A stretch of 64,000 bases of DNA, from assembly GCA_964567585.1 (NCBI GenBank), contig CAZMND010000003.1, forward strand, positions 1 to 64,000, given 5' to 3'. The notes beneath the pieces were generated by a model, which made no database searches, was not told where the DNA came from, and worked only from the letters and a program-made list of their open reading frames with translations. Source of the stretch: CALZKI01 sp964567585. Lineage in GTDB: Bacteria; Bacillota; Clostridia; Lachnospirales; Lachnospiraceae. Below are positions 42,453 through 51,641 of this stretch, piece by piece; position 1 is the stretch's first letter; each line of letters opens with the position of its first letter. A program made the position numbers and the translations under genes.

Positions 42453-43328
42453 CTAATCTTTTCCCTTTGGCGCAATTTCATTCCAAAGAGTAAAACCTAA
42501 AATTAAAATTCCACCTATTATCTGCCAATATGTCATTTTTTCTCCCAAAATAGTGACAGAGATCACAACAGCAACCAACGGATCAATGTAGCTGAGAATA
42601 GCCGCTTTCTGTCCCGGCAACTCTTTCAAAGATGAGAAATACATACAATAAGTCACCCCGGTATGAACAAGACCCACAACCAATAGATTGACCCAGCCAA
42701 TACTATTTAAATTTCCTAAGGTAACCCCTCCGGTAAATCCAACATACGGAATCAATATAATAATTGCAGCAAGAAATTGTAAAAAAGTCCTATGAATCCC
42801 TTCCACATTTTTGATGAATTTGTTCAGCAAAATAACTGTTGCATAAAATACTGCTGCCCCCAATCCATAAAAAATGCCGATAATGTCACTGCCGCCACCG
42901 ACATCTCCTATCCCGGTAATCATTACCAGTCCCAATGTAGACATAATAAAACATATAATCTGCTTTCCTGTCAGTTTTTCATGAAAAAGAATAGGACAGA
43001 CAACGGTAACAATAACGGGTGCAAAATAATAACTTAACGTTGCAACGGATACGGTAGTGTACTTATAAGCTTCAAACAAAAGAATCCAGTTAATCCCCAT
43101 TGCCACTCCGGAGGCCAGCAATAACGGTACTTCTTTCTTTATATTCGCAAAAGGAATTTTTTGCTTGGTGACCATCAAAAAAACCGCAATTAGCACTGCC
43201 GCCAAAATAGCACGATATAACGCCAATTCTCCTGATGATACGGAAATATTACGTACAAAAAGACCTAACGTACCAAATATCGTCATAGATGTAATCATCA
43301 TCAAACGTGGATTCATTATTTTCTTCAT
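42453..43328 (-). CDS. EamA/DMT-family transporter in operon with MarR-GNAT
   Basis: A 291-residue ten-helix protein with two EamA repeats (TIFGTLGLFVRNISVSSGELALYRAILAAVL..., and LLVVGLVHTGVTYCMYFSSLKELPGQKAAILSYIDPLVAVV). It probably exports a metabolite. GAGAGG lies 9 bases before the ATG. It is the first gene of a two-gene operon with its own strong promoter and two MarR-like operator copies. The gene pair suggests efflux controlled by its partner regulator; substrate unknown. Confidence 0.88.
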   Translation of the reverse strand: MKKIMNPRLMMITSMTIFGTLGLFVRNISVSSGELALYRAILAAVLIAVFLMVTKQKIPFANIKKEVPLLLASGVAMGINWILLFEAYKYTTVSVATLSYYFAPVIVTVVCPILFHEKLTGKQIICFIMSTLGLVMITGIGDVGGGSDIIGIFYGLGAAVFYATVILLNKFIKNVEGIHRTFLQFLAAIIILIPYVGFTGGVTLGNLNSIGWVNLLVVGLVHTGVTYCMYFSSLKELPGQKAAILSYIDPLVAVVISVTILGEKMTYWQIIGGILILGFTLWNEIAPKGKD

Positions 43329-43363
43329 AAAAAGTTCCTCTCAATCTGTCAATTCATAGCATT

Positions 43364-43410
43364 TAGTTGACTCAGTCCATAATATCATTTTTAGAGGACC
43401 CGGTCAACTA
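43364..43410 (-). promoter_or_regulatory. MarR-type operators flanking the eamA/marR-GNAT promoter
   Basis: On the minus strand TTGACC (43407-43402), 17 bases and TATTAT (43384-43379) form a good sigma-A promoter. TAGTTGAC (43410-43403) overlaps the -35. Its perfect inverted copy GTCAACTA (43371-43364) follows the -10. Both halves sit in imperfect palindromes of the TAGTTGAC-type seen at MarR targets. Confidence 0.7.
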
Positions 43411-43419
43411 TTTTAAACA

Positions 43420-43458
43420 GACAAAACAAAAATGCCTGACATAAGTCACGCATTTTCT
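43420..43458 (-). terminator. Intrinsic terminator of the metal-binding protein gene
   Basis: On the minus strand AAAATGC (43456-43450) pairs with GCATTTT (43435-43429), and an inner GAC/GTC pair with a small interior loop lies inside. It is followed by TGTTTTG. Confidence 0.7.
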
Positions 43459-43467
43459 TTTACATAA

Positions 43468-43710
43468 TTATAAACCTAAAAAGGATTTGTAAGTCTCTTT
43501 TTGAATATCAAGCACCTGATATCCGGCTTCTTCGATTACGGCTTTCAGCTTATCATTATCAATATCTTCCTTTGAAGTAATAACTGCTTCTTTATCTGTA
43601 TGTGAAGAAGTAACCTTTTTAACCGGAAAAGCTTCTTTGATTGCTTCGTTCATATGTCTTTCACAGTTCGGACATTTCAAACCTTCTACTTTTGCTGTTA
43701 TTTTAAACAT
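43468..43710 (-). CDS. Heavy-metal-associated (HMA) domain protein
   Basis: An 80-residue HMA fold. The metal loop is GLKCPNCERHM with the CxxC pair, which binds Cu(I) or a similar soft metal. The rest has the beta-alpha-beta-beta-alpha-beta order (SSHTDKEAVITSKEDIDNDKLKAVIEEAGYQVLDI). It resembles CopZ chaperones, yet no P-type ATPase or CsoR lies within this window, so its partner is remote. AAAGGAG lies 7 bases before the ATG and a consensus promoter drives it. Monocistronic. Confidence 0.9.
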   Translation of the reverse strand: MFKITAKVEGLKCPNCERHMNEAIKEAFPVKKVTSSHTDKEAVITSKEDIDNDKLKAVIEEAGYQVLDIQKETYKSFLGL

Positions 43711-43759
43711 AATGTGCTCCTTTATTCTGCGTTCTGGTTAGTCTTCGCTAACACCCCAA

Positions 43760-43788
43760 ATTATATTCTTATTTACACACAATGTCAA
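43760..43788 (-). promoter_or_regulatory. Consensus sigma-A promoter of the HMA gene
   Basis: TTGACA at 43788-43783, exactly 17 bases, then TATAAT at 43765-43760 on the minus strand. The leader then carries GTTAG-CGAAGA-CTAAC, a small 5-bp hairpin, before the ribosome site. Confidence 0.85.
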
Positions 43789-43800
43789 GATTAGCAAATA

Positions 43801-43824
43801 TGGGAAGCCGCAAAAGGCTTCCCA
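43801..43824. repeat. Perfect 9-bp hairpin in the 43.7-44.2 kb gap
   Basis: TGGGAAGCC-GCAAAA-GGCTTCCCA (43801-43809 with 43816-43824) has no T run on either side, so it is not a normal terminator. A 35-codon minus-strand ORF without ribosome site (43876-43769) spans it and may be chance. From 43825 to about 44137 I see no gene, RNA or promoter that I can support. Confidence 0.5.
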
Positions 43825-44137
43825 CATGCCATTCCAATACGTACCGTTTTCCACCAATTTCCCTTGTAATACTCATAAGAATTTTATTTTCCACATATAA
43901 AGAGTACCATCTCAAATTTATCGGCAAATAAAAGATGTGTCATTTTACATTGTCAATTTTTTAGGATATGTCTTTTGTATGATTTTAGATTGGATTACCG
44001 ATAAAATACTCTATCAATAGGTTCCTCTTTTCTTTCATCTGTTTCATATTACATTCCTAAACTTTTTTGGGATATCAAGGCAGAGCTGCCTGACGTACTC
44101 TTTTGTACAATCGATATGTATCAGCGACTTAATCTTA

Positions 44138-44175
44138 CAAAAAACGACGTTTTCCGTCAATATGAAAACGCCGCC
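44138..44175 (-). terminator. Intrinsic terminator of the tlpA-ccdA unit
   Basis: On the minus strand a 12-bp stem (44175-44164 with 44154-44143, several G-T pairs) has a 9-base loop and is followed by TTTTTG. It lies about 70 bases after the tlpA stop. Confidence 0.7.
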
Positions 44176-44247
44176 TTCACATGTAATCCATCGCAGAAAA
44201 CACATATTTCAACACTTTTGTGTAATACTTTTCACACTTATGGAATT

Positions 44248-44883
44248 TTATTCGCTATAAATATAATCAATACCTTTTTGCAAAGTAGCCGCATCCAACG
44301 CCCCTCTGCCCTGTGCGATAATATAACCGTCTTTATCTATAAAATAGGTTGTGGGAATGGAATAAACACTATATGCTTTCGCAGCCTCCAAATCCGTATC
44401 ATAATATGTCGGAAATGTATAACCATTATCCGAAATGAAACTTTTTGCACTTTCTACTGTTTCCTGATATCCATCCGTCATATTCACCACAAGAAAATGA
44501 ATGTTTTCACCATATTCACCATATGCCACGTCAAAATCCGGCATCTCACTCTTACACGGTCCGCACCAGCTAGCCCAAAAATTTAAAACCACCGGTTTCC
44601 CTTCAAAATCCGATAATTTGAAAGCATTCCCCGCCTCGTCATACACAGTAAAGTCCGGTGCTTTGGTAAGCTGTTGCTTGGAAGTTTCATCATCCCTTTC
44701 CTGCGCAGGCTCTTGTTCACCGTCATCATCATCGTTATTGCCGCTCTCAAATTCCGTGTTCTCTTCGACTGTCAATTGATTTGTTTCCACTTTGTCAGAC
44801 AAATAATTATAAAGAACACTTGCGCCTGCCAAAAGGGATATTAAGCCTACAGCTAAAATCACAATTACAATTTTATTTTTCAT
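44248..44883 (-). CDS. Membrane-anchored TlpA/ResA-like thiol oxidoreductase
   Basis: A 211-residue protein. An N-terminal TM helix (about 5-25) is followed by an acidic linker (40-70) and a TlpA/ResA-like thioredoxin domain with FWASWCGPCKSEMPDF; C107 and C110 are the redox pair and SIPTTYFIDKDG holds the cis-proline. It reduces disulfides outside the membrane with electrons passed by CcdA, whose gene is 8 bases upstream. Roles in Clostridia include extracytoplasmic protein repair and sporulation; cytochrome c maturation is not expected in a Lachnospiraceae-like strain. Confidence 0.9.
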   Translation of the reverse strand: MKNKIVIVILAVGLISLLAGASVLYNYLSDKVETNQLTVEENTEFESGNNDDDDGEQEPAQERDDETSKQQLTKAPDFTVYDEAGNAFKLSDFEGKPVVLNFWASWCGPCKSEMPDFDVAYGEYGENIHFLVVNMTDGYQETVESAKSFISDNGYTFPTYYDTDLEAAKAYSVYSIPTTYFIDKDGYIIAQGRGALDAATLQKGIDYIYSE

Positions 44884-44891
44884 AATTCCTC

Positions 44892-45545
44892 CTACGCAAG
44901 CAATACCCCCAGCTTTCCAATGGCCATCAAAATTCCAACCAGAATCAATAGTGCTCCGCTGATTTTGTTGATAATATTATAATGTTTTTTAATAAAATCA
45001 AAAGCCGTTTTCAAACGGTCAATCAACACCGCACTTAATATAAACGGAATGCCAAGTCCCACCGAATAGCAAAGCAGCATCCACACACCTACCATCGTGC
45101 TTCCCTGCTGCGAGGCCAGCATAAGTGCCGAGCCTAAAAATGCACCCACACAAGGCGTCCATCCCAGTGAAAAAATCACACCAAAAAATGCCGCCGAAAA
45201 GAAATTCATATTTTCCGTATCTATAGAGCGACTACTTCCTTTAAAAAAATTCCACTTAAATACGCCCAGAAAGTTTAAACCAAACAAAATTACAATTGCC
45301 CCGGATACTATATTGACAATGGTTTGATATTTTGTCAGAAAACTGCCGATTGTTCCGGCCAATGCACCCATACAAACAAAAACAATTGTAAAACCGCATA
45401 CAAAGCCGAGTGCCCCTGTCAGAGTCTTCTTTGTACTGCGCTCACCACCACCCACAAAATAGGTGATATAAATCGGTATCATAGGCAAAAGACAAGGCGA
45501 GATAAATGTTATAATCCCTTCCAAAAATGAAATAATGTATTGCAT
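44892..45545 (-). CDS. ccdA: CcdA-type thiol-reducing membrane protein
   Basis: A 217-residue protein with six helices. The two redox cysteines appear in FISPCLLPMIPIYITYF and LGWTPCVGAFLGSAL, the hallmark of CcdA/DsbD-beta proteins that pass electrons from thioredoxin in the cytosol to the outside. The start is set at 45545 (MQYIISFLEG): AGAGG lies 7 bases upstream, against the farther GTG at 45563. It is in an operon with the TlpA-like gene. The thioredoxin at 33.4 kb may be the electron source. Confidence 0.92.
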   Translation of the reverse strand: MQYIISFLEGIITFISPCLLPMIPIYITYFVGGGERSTKKTLTGALGFVCGFTIVFVCMGALAGTIGSFLTKYQTIVNIVSGAIVILFGLNFLGVFKWNFFKGSSRSIDTENMNFFSAAFFGVIFSLGWTPCVGAFLGSALMLASQQGSTMVGVWMLLCYSVGLGIPFILSAVLIDRLKTAFDFIKKHYNIINKISGALLILVGILMAIGKLGVLLA

Positions 45546-45604
45546 AATTTTCCTCTCAGTCACCTTACATATCCAAAATTGATAATTATTTTATATTTTG
45601 TTTA

Positions 45605-45633
45605 TTGTAATAAATTTATACACTTATTATAAT
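45605..45633 (+). promoter_or_regulatory. Probable promoter of the MMPL-GLUG operon
   Basis: TTGTAA at 45605-45610, 17 bases, then TATAAT at 45628-45633 on the plus strand. It lies 74 bases before the MMPL start codon, in very AT-rich DNA. Confidence 0.5.
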
Positions 45634-45706
45634 TAAAATAGCACAAAAATCAACACGTATTCAATTTTGTAAAAAATTAACATTTTAACTATTTGGAGAG
45701 GATTCT

Positions 45707-48205
45707 ATGTCTGAAACTACAACGATAAAAAAAGAGAAAAATAAAAACTTTATGGAACGACTGGCTACATTTATTGTTGATAAGCGTCATCTCTTTTTCC
45801 TGTTATATTCTTTTGCTCTTATCTTCTGCTTTTTCTCAATGAGCTGGGTAGAGGTTGAAAATGACGTCACTACCTATTTGCCGGAAGGAACCGAAACAAG
45901 ACTTGGTATTGAAGCAATGAATGCCAACTTTGAAATGTTCGGTAGCGGCAAAATTATGGTATCTAATATTACATACGAGACTGCCGAAAAACTGTATGAT
46001 GAAATTGCTGCAATTGAAGGCATTGATATGGTCACTTTCGATAATACAGCGGAGCATTATAAAAATGCCTCTGCACTTTATGATGTCAGTTTTTCCGGCG
46101 GTGCAATGGATGAAATAAGTATAAATGCAGTAGACGAAATACGTGAGATATTAGACGGCTATGATTTTTACATTGACAGTACTGTTGGTGTTGATGAAAA
46201 TGCCACATTAGCCCAGGAAATGCTGGTCATTTTAATTGTTGCTGTCATAATCATCTTAATTGTATTAACGCTGACATCCCGTTCATATGCAGAAGTTCCG
46301 GTCCTCCTTATTACCTTTGGTGTTGCGGCACTTTTGAATATGGGCACCAACTTCTTATGCGGTAAAATCAGTTTTATTTCGGATTCCGTTGCTGTTGTTC
46401 TTCAGTTGGCGCTGGCAATTGACTATGCAATCATTCTCTGCCATCGTTTTTCAGATGAACATGAGACCAAACCTACACGTGAAGCCTGTATTATTGCATT
46501 GAGCAAATCCATCCCGGAAATCAGTGCTTCTTCTATGACAACCATCTGCGGTCTTGCCGCACTTGGCTTTATGGAATTCGGAATTGGTCTAGATATGGCA
46601 ATTGTATTAATCAAAGCCATCTTCTTAAGTCTTATGTCCGTATTCACATTAATGCCGGGACTTTTAGTTCTATTTAGTAAATTAATTAATAAGACAAAGC
46701 ACAGAAAACTTTTACCGGACATTACCCTTGTAGGTAAATTCGCCGTAAAAGTAAGACGCATATTACCACCTATTTTTTTACTAATATTGATTGGAGCATT
46801 TTACTTATCAAACAAATGCCCTTATGCATATAGCTACAATGATTTAGAAACTGCAAAAATGACCGAGAGGCAACATGCCTATTTTAAAATTAAAGAAACC
46901 TTCGGCACCAGCAATATGGTTGCTCTTTTGGTTCCAAGCGGTAACTACGAAGCAGAAAAAGCTATTATGCAGAGACTTTCAGAATATCCCGAAGTCAAAA
47001 GTACTATGGGTCTTTCCAGTATCGAGATTATGGACGGATATATGTTGACTGATTCAGTCACACCAAGACAGTTATCTGAATTAGTGGAACTTGACTACGA
47101 AGTCGCTGAGGTTCTCTATGGTGCCTATGCAATGGAACACAATCAATATGGCGAGATTTTAAGCGGCATTGAGGACTATGGCGTTCCGCTTTTTGATATG
47201 TTTATTTACTTAAAAAACGAACTGGATGAAAGAAATATAACCTTTGAAGATGGTGATATGGCTATAATTTCTGAAATGTTTACACAATTGGAAAAAGCAG
47301 AAACACAACTTCAAAATGAAAACTACAGTCGAATGGTAGTCTATTTGACACTTCCTGAAGAAGGCGAAGAAACCTATGCTTTCTTAAATGAAATTCGTAG
47401 TATTATGGGCGATTATTATGAAAGTGATTACTATGTTGTGGGTAACTCTACAAGTTCAAGAGACCTTGCCTCCTCTTTTGTCAAAGATAACCTGATTATC
47501 AATATTTTATCGGCACTGTTCGTAATTATAGTCCTTTTATTTACATTCCAGTCTGCCGGTCTTCCGGTACTTTTGATTATCGTAATTCAGGGAAGTATCT
47601 GGATTAACTTCTCCTTCCCTGTTTTAATGGAGCAACCACTATATTTCCTTGGTTATCTGATTGTACAGGCAATTCAGATGGGTGCGAATATTGACTATGC
47701 CATTGTTATTTCCAGTCACTACCAGGAATGCAAAAAAAGCATGCCTCACAAACAGGCAATTGTGAAAGCTTTGAATTCAGCTTTCCCGACTGTTTTTACT
47801 TCCGGAACAATGATGGCTGCTGCCGGTCTTTTAATCGGAAACCTTTCCGCACAACCGGTTGTTTCCATTATGGGAACATGCATAGGACGTGGAACCATTA
47901 TTTCCATTATTCTGGTTCTGTTTGTTCTCCCATCCATATTGGTACTTGGCGATTCCATTATTGAACGTACAAGTTTTAAAATGCCTGCAATTGATCTGAA
48001 TATTAAAAACACAAACGGTACTATGCATGTCCATGGACATTTGCGCGGATACATTTCCGGTGTTGTAGATGCTGACTTTAGCGGTATTCTTCACGGTCAG
48101 ATGAACGCTTCCGTTTCAACAGATACCGATATTAAGGACCAGACACCAAACGCACCGGATAGCACTACGGATAACTCTACGGAAGGAGGATTCGAAAATG
48201 TATAA
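45707..48205 (+). CDS. MMPL/RND-superfamily exporter
   Basis: An 832-residue protein of 12 helices in two repeats, each with an external loop of about 100-250 residues. TM4 and TM10 carry the proton-relay motifs LALAIDYAIILCHRF and QMGANIDYAIVISSHY, as in MmpL/HpnN proteins. The exported substrate may be a lipid or a polymer. The C-terminus adds a cytosolic tail with GTMHVHGHLRGYISGVVDADFSG and acidic low-complexity residues. GGAGAGG lies before the ATG. The gene overlaps its downstream GLUG partner by 8 bases, so the two proteins are made together. Confidence 0.9.
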   Translation: MSETTTIKKEKNKNFMERLATFIVDKRHLFFLLYSFALIFCFFSMSWVEVENDVTTYLPEGTETRLGIEAMNANFEMFGSGKIMVSNITYETAEKLYDEIAAIEGIDMVTFDNTAEHYKNASALYDVSFSGGAMDEISINAVDEIREILDGYDFYIDSTVGVDENATLAQEMLVILIVAVIIILIVLTLTSRSYAEVPVLLITFGVAALLNMGTNFLCGKISFISDSVAVVLQLALAIDYAIILCHRFSDEHETKPTREACIIALSKSIPEISASSMTTICGLAALGFMEFGIGLDMAIVLIKAIFLSLMSVFTLMPGLLVLFSKLINKTKHRKLLPDITLVGKFAVKVRRILPPIFLLILIGAFYLSNKCPYAYSYNDLETAKMTERQHAYFKIKETFGTSNMVALLVPSGNYEAEKAIMQRLSEYPEVKSTMGLSSIEIMDGYMLTDSVTPRQLSELVELDYEVAEVLYGAYAMEHNQYGEILSGIEDYGVPLFDMFIYLKNELDERNITFEDGDMAIISEMFTQLEKAETQLQNENYSRMVVYLTLPEEGEETYAFLNEIRSIMGDYYESDYYVVGNSTSSRDLASSFVKDNLIINILSALFVIIVLLFTFQSAGLPVLLIIVIQGSIWINFSFPVLMEQPLYFLGYLIVQAIQMGANIDYAIVISSHYQECKKSMPHKQAIVKALNSAFPTVFTSGTMMAAAGLLIGNLSAQPVVSIMGTCIGRGTIISIILVLFVLPSILVLGDSIIERTSFKMPAIDLNIKNTNGTMHVHGHLRGYISGVVDADFSGILHGQMNASVSTDTDIKDQTPNAPDSTTDNSTEGGFENV

Positions 48206-50855
48206 GAAAACAAAACTACTCTTTTCCATTGTTTTATGCACTTGTATTGCTTTTTCCAATCCACTGCTCTCTTATGCCGCACCGGATAATACAAAAGAGA
48301 CTGCCGATGAAAATGAAAACAAGCTGACTATTTCATCTGTAGACGACTTCCTAATTTTTAGCGAAAACTGTCGTCTGGACAGTTATAGTAAGGATTTAAA
48401 TGTCAGTTTGGAATCAGACATAGATTTGACAGACACCGACTTTGACAGTATTCCTATTTTCTACGGCACATTCAATGGTAACAACCATCGCATTAAAGGA
48501 TTAAAAATTACAAGTGATGGTTCTACAAAGGGGCTTTTTCGCTATATTGAAAGTACTGCGACAGTAAAAAACCTCATTGTGGAAGGTACCATTTCTCCCG
48601 CTGGAAGCCGCAGTATCATTGGTGGAATTGCAGGTAATAATTCCGGTCTCATTCAAAATTGTGTATTTTCAGGTACTGTAACAGGGGCCGATAATATAGG
48701 TGGTTTAGCCGGCATAAACGACTTAAACGGCATTATTGAAAATTGCAAGGTATATGGCACAATTCATGGTGATCACTTTGTCGGCGGAATTGCCGGGGGA
48801 AATTATGGTGTTATCCGGAATTGTTCAAACCTAACAAAAATAAATACTACGGTAGAAGAAAACAGTGTTGAAATTTCAGATATCACTCTAAATTCTCTTA
48901 CCTCTTCCGAATCCGCCGTAACGACCACTGATATTGGCGGTATTACAGGTTCTAACAACGGTGTAATCCGCAATTGTGAAAACCATGGTAATATTGGTTA
49001 TCAACACATCGGTTACAATATTGGCGGTATTTCCGGAAGTAACATCGGCTATATCACGAATGGTACCAACTATGGCTCGATTCTTGGCCGAAAAGAAGTC
49101 GGTGGAATTGTCGGTCAAATGGAACCCGCTTCCACTCTTGATTTTGATGCAGACACCTTTCAAATACTGGAAACACAGTTTAATACAATGTCTGTATTAG
49201 CCGACAGAGCTGCCACTAATGTAGAAAACAACTCGAATATCAGCGATGCGGATTTAAATACCTTATCGACTGAACTAAACAAAGCCCGACAAGCTTTGGG
49301 AAAACTACAATCTACTGACGGAAGCTATGACCGTGACCAGATACTGGCTGCTCAAAACACACTGGCCGGAAGTCTCTCCAAGATTAGGGAAACCTCCAGA
49401 AAAATTGCAAATGAAAGCCCAAATGCTTCTGACAGCCTTAGTAAAGATTTGGAAGCCATTTCCAAACAAGCCGGTAAAATCAGTTCTACACTGAGTAATG
49501 CATCTGATAATCTTGGCGGTAGCTTTACGGACACTTCCGATATGGATACCGAAAATGACACAATCGGCGAAGTTTCCGATTGTACTAACATCGGCTATAT
49601 TCAGGCAGATTTAAATATTGGTGGAATTGTCGGTGCCATATCTTTAGAAAGTGATTTAGACCCGGAAGAAGATATTGAAATTACCGGAAATGAATCTATG
49701 AATTTTGATTATGAGATACGTTCCGTTATTAGAAATTGTACGAACCAAGGCACTATCGTAGCAAAAAGACAGTATGCCGGCGGAATTGTTGGTCTTGCTT
49801 CTTTAGGTCTTGTACATAGTTGTACAAACACCGGTAAAATAGATGCTGCCGGTGCAGACTATGTAGGTGGAATTGCAGGCGAGAGCCATGGTTACATCCG
49901 TAACTGCAATACAAAGTGTATCATTCTTGCTTCCTCATATGTAGGCGGTGTTGCAGGCCTTGCTTCTACTGTCTCCGATTGTCGAAGTATGATTCAGATT
50001 AATGATTTCACAGAAAAAGCCGGAGCCGTTTTAGGTTATTTTGCAGAAGAATTTTCTTATGAAAACAACTACTATTTGCCTGTCAAAAATGACATTGGCG
50101 GCATTGACGGAATCAGTTATGAGCAATGGGCAAAACCACTGAAAGAGGATGAATTCTTTGCCTTAGAAAACCTCCCGGATATGTTTAAAAAACAAACACT
50201 CCGATTTGAATTTGAAGGCGGTGTTTCCAAAAACATCACCATAGATTATGGCAAAAGAATCGCAGTAGCAGACATACCTTCTGTTCCTAAAAAAGCCGGT
50301 TACAGAGGTACTTGGGAAGGCTATGAGGAACTGATTTCTTCCGAATTGGTATTTGACACTACCTTTACCACCCTCTATACACCATTATCAACAACAACCC
50401 AAAGTCGTGAATTACGTAATAATGGTGCACCTGTATTACTGGCGGAAGGTGAATTTACAACGGATAATACCATCAAATTATCCCCGTCTCAGGAGATTCC
50501 AACTCTTACTGCAGACCAAACCTTAGTAGAAGCATTGTCCTATACTGTACCAACCAGTAATACCTCCGTGACCCTACGCTATTTACCTCCTACAGGATAT
50601 TTGGCGGATACGGTTACGATTATGGTACTTAATAATGAAAATCAATGGCAGACAGTTGAAACAAAAATTGTAGGAAGTTATATCGTCTTCCCTGTGGGAG
50701 AAGATACAACTGTTTTCTGCTCCGTTTATACAAAACCTGATTATACGATGACCTATATAATCGGCGGCGTTATCGGAATTTTCGTAATCGTCGTTATCAC
50801 TGTTATTGCAACGAAAAAGAAACGTAAAAGCAAGTTGAATAATACCAATCAGTAA
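48198..50855 (+). CDS. GLUG-repeat surface protein with helical insert, partner of MMPL exporter
   Basis: An 885-residue protein. The signal peptide ends near LLSYAAPD (about residue 27). GLUG-type repeats (GGIAGNNSGLIQNC, GGIAGGNYGVIRNC, GGISGSNIGYITN, GGIVGLASLGLVHSC) fill about 75-330 and 460-620. Between them (about 320-450) is an alpha-helical, coiled-coil-rich section. The end has one TM helix (about 850-872) and KKKRKSK. AGGAGG lies 8 bases before the ATG, inside the MMPL gene. GLUG repeats are typical of adhesins; the insert suggests a structural partner of the exporter. Terminator follows. Confidence 0.8.
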   Translation: MYKKTKLLFSIVLCTCIAFSNPLLSYAAPDNTKETADENENKLTISSVDDFLIFSENCRLDSYSKDLNVSLESDIDLTDTDFDSIPIFYGTFNGNNHRIKGLKITSDGSTKGLFRYIESTATVKNLIVEGTISPAGSRSIIGGIAGNNSGLIQNCVFSGTVTGADNIGGLAGINDLNGIIENCKVYGTIHGDHFVGGIAGGNYGVIRNCSNLTKINTTVEENSVEISDITLNSLTSSESAVTTTDIGGITGSNNGVIRNCENHGNIGYQHIGYNIGGISGSNIGYITNGTNYGSILGRKEVGGIVGQMEPASTLDFDADTFQILETQFNTMSVLADRAATNVENNSNISDADLNTLSTELNKARQALGKLQSTDGSYDRDQILAAQNTLAGSLSKIRETSRKIANESPNASDSLSKDLEAISKQAGKISSTLSNASDNLGGSFTDTSDMDTENDTIGEVSDCTNIGYIQADLNIGGIVGAISLESDLDPEEDIEITGNESMNFDYEIRSVIRNCTNQGTIVAKRQYAGGIVGLASLGLVHSCTNTGKIDAAGADYVGGIAGESHGYIRNCNTKCIILASSYVGGVAGLASTVSDCRSMIQINDFTEKAGAVLGYFAEEFSYENNYYLPVKNDIGGIDGISYEQWAKPLKEDEFFALENLPDMFKKQTLRFEFEGGVSKNITIDYGKRIAVADIPSVPKKAGYRGTWEGYEELISSELVFDTTFTTLYTPLSTTTQSRELRNNGAPVLLAEGEFTTDNTIKLSPSQEIPTLTADQTLVEALSYTVPTSNTSVTLRYLPPTGYLADTVTIMVLNNENQWQTVETKIVGSYIVFPVGEDTTVFCSVYTKPDYTMTYIIGGVIGIFVIVVITVIATKKKRKSKLNNTNQ

Positions 50856-50895
50856 AAAGAAGGGATATGCCGCTCAATGACATATCCCTTCTCTG
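50853..50895. terminator. Terminator-like hairpin between the MMPL-GLUG operon and DUF554
   Basis: A perfect 12-bp stem (50858-50869 with 50881-50892) has an 11-base loop. The 3' T run is weak on the plus strand, but A5 on the left gives a fair T run on the minus strand for the DUF554 gene. Confidence 0.7.
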
Positions 50896-50915
50896 TTAAA
50901 ATTGTATATATTTTA

Positions 50916-51632
50916 TTATAAACTAATCGGCAAAAACGCCAGTATAACAGCCAATACAATGGCCGGCAATAAATTCGCTACCCTTATTTTTTTGCCCCAG
51001 ACTAAATTAAGTCCGACACAAAATATCAAAATGGAGCCGATAAGTGACAGATTTGCAAGCGCCATGTCGGTCATAACAGGCTTTATAAACTTTGCGAGCA
51101 GTGTTACACTTCCCTGTAATATTCCTACCGGAATAGCCGAAAAAGCACATCCTTTTCCCATAGAACCAGTCATCACAATGATAATGATAAAGTCCAGAAT
51201 TGCCTTCGTCACCAAAATCGAATAGTCTCCAAAAATACCATCCTCAATTGCTCCTACAATTGCCATAGCTCCGATACAAACAGTCAAAGAAGCCGTCACA
51301 AAACCTTCTACAAACATCTTATCCTTTGCATTTCCGGTTTTTCTCTTTAACCACTCGCCGAACCTTTCAAACTTATCTTCGATATTCAATAGTTCTCCAA
51401 GAAGTGCACCCAGCGCTAAACAAACTACTATCATCATTGCTTTTCCACTTACAACACTGTTGTCCTTAATGGTAAGCATCCCCTCCAATGCCCCTGCAAT
51501 ACCTATAAAAAGAACACTGACTCCGCATACCTTGTTTAACGTGTCCTGATATCTTTCCGAAAGAAATCTTCCGAAAAGCCTTCCGACAACACCACCCAAT
51601 ATTATTGCTGCTACATTGATGATAGTACCCAT
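50916..51632 (-). CDS. DUF554 family membrane protein
   Basis: A 238-residue protein with seven helices. DUF554 marks are the start MGTIINVAAIILGGVVGRLFGRFL, the GALLGELLNIEDKFERFGEWLK segment and FVEGFVTASLTVCIGAMAIVGAIEDG. Function of the family is unknown (YdfK-like). AAGGAG lies 11 bases upstream of the ATG, overlapping the MBL gene stop, so the two genes form an operon. Confidence 0.9.
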   Translation of the reverse strand: MGTIINVAAIILGGVVGRLFGRFLSERYQDTLNKVCGVSVLFIGIAGALEGMLTIKDNSVVSGKAMMIVVCLALGALLGELLNIEDKFERFGEWLKRKTGNAKDKMFVEGFVTASLTVCIGAMAIVGAIEDGIFGDYSILVTKAILDFIIIIVMTGSMGKGCAFSAIPVGILQGSVTLLAKFIKPVMTDMALANLSLIGSILIFCVGLNLVWGKKIRVANLLPAIVLAVILAFLPISL

Positions 51633-51641
51633 ACTATTCGT

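Noticed and set aside
44116..44586. 156-codon plus-strand ORF at the tlpA 3' end
   Set aside because: It overlaps tlpA antisense and its first part crosses the tlpA terminator; no ribosome site.
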